Source of the DNA: CAZBBC01 sp964489835
GTDB lineage: Bacteria; Calditrichota; Calditrichia; JAJRVZ01
Assembly (NCBI GenBank): GCA_964489835.1
Contig: CAZBBC010000012.1
Coordinates: 1 to 64,000 of the forward strand
DNA: 64,000 bases
Reading direction: 5' to 3'
Shown here: piece after piece, positions 63,955 through 64,000 of the stretch
Position numbering within the stretch: the stretch's first letter is position 1
Layout of the letters: every line of letters begins with the position of its first letter
Notes under the pieces: model-generated
What the model was told of the DNA's origin: nothing
The model's database searches: none
What the model saw: only the letters and a program-made list of their open reading frames with translations
Position numbers and translations under genes: made by a program

Positions 63955-64000
63955 ATGAAAAAAGAACAAATGAGAAAAAATGGTAAAAGATTTTCCCTTG
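63955..64000 (+). CDS. Start of a gene cut by the window edge (uncertain)
   Basis: ATG followed by 15 open codons, MKKEQMRKNGKRFSL, basic and continuing out of the window. No strong ribosome-binding site lies close to the ATG. Too short to identify. Confidence 0.3.
   Translation, partial: MKKEQMRKNGKRFSL

Noticed and set aside
1..64000. CRISPR arrays, integrases, transposases, tRNA, rRNA
   Set aside because: No repeat-spacer pattern, no matching proteins, and no tRNA cloverleaf or rRNA-like sequence noticed; a tRNAscan-type run would settle tRNAs.

Overview
This window is a mostly chromosomal-core stretch from a bacterium of the FCB superphylum (Fibrobacteres-Chlorobi-Bacteroidetes and relatives). 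My best guess is a Neomarinimicrobiota-, Calditrichota- or KSB1-like lineage; the phylum is not settled. Reasons: AT-rich DNA, a two-component-type propeller protein with a type-9-secretion-like C-terminal sorting domain, the folB-folK-deoxynucleoside kinase cluster, a two-domain phosphoglucose/phosphomannose isomerase, a long S1 protein with charged tails, a CIRCE-controlled groESL, and family-specific M24 and DUF4105 proteins. I saw no tRNA, rRNA, CRISPR array, integrase, transposase or prophage. The assembly is a draft: two 100-N gaps lie at 2962-3061 and 37700-37799.

Layout. 110-7316: NtrC-type regulator, NUDIX CoA pyrophosphatase, gapped propeller protein, recN, a hypothetical. 7431-13291: Mrp/ApbC ATPase, then a tightly coupled PTS set (EIIC, EIID, HPr, EI) and PGI/PMI. 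13584-19886: metK, convergent with a minus-strand operon (folB, folK, deoxynucleoside kinase, a 59-residue membrane protein, GAF/HD-GYP protein), then groES-groEL. 20127-29438: a catalytically degraded M24 peptidase paired with a penicillin-acylase-type hydrolase, an SPL-like radical SAM protein, a decayed oxidoreductase, RRM protein, nitroreductase, DUF4105 membrane protein, MATE transporter, orphan antitoxin. 29596-37581: htpG, a truncated glycosyltransferase, pyk, second MATE, pdxA, Ca/Na antiporter. 37612-46455: gap with a good promoter, SH3 protein, HNH protein, then trpS-scpA-scpB-rluB-cmk-rpsA and mreB. 46609-52290: TPR protein, rpoN, hslV-hslU, argF. 52304-59023: a five-gene, translationally coupled envelope-glycan cluster (FemAB-like, deacetylase, GT4, GT39-like, flippase). 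59020-64000: comF, an outer-membrane protein, a FliA/WhiG-family sigma factor, a REC-histidine-kinase hybrid and the first codons of another gene.

How it fits together. Much of the window is regulation and envelope. RpoN, an NtrC-type activator and two -24/-12-like sites suggest an active sigma-54 circuit. HPr with both His15 and Ser46, plus EI, with EIIC/EIID but no EIIA/EIIB nearby, suggests a PTS that is split or mainly regulatory. I found no convincing wholly new defence or mobile system. The best leads are the M24 pseudo-peptidase/acylase pair, the incomplete PTS, a family of MITE-like inverted-repeat elements sharing termini, several genes reduced by internal deletion, and the glycan cluster. 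One of the two assembly gaps looks false: its two flanks are an identical 55-bp overlap.
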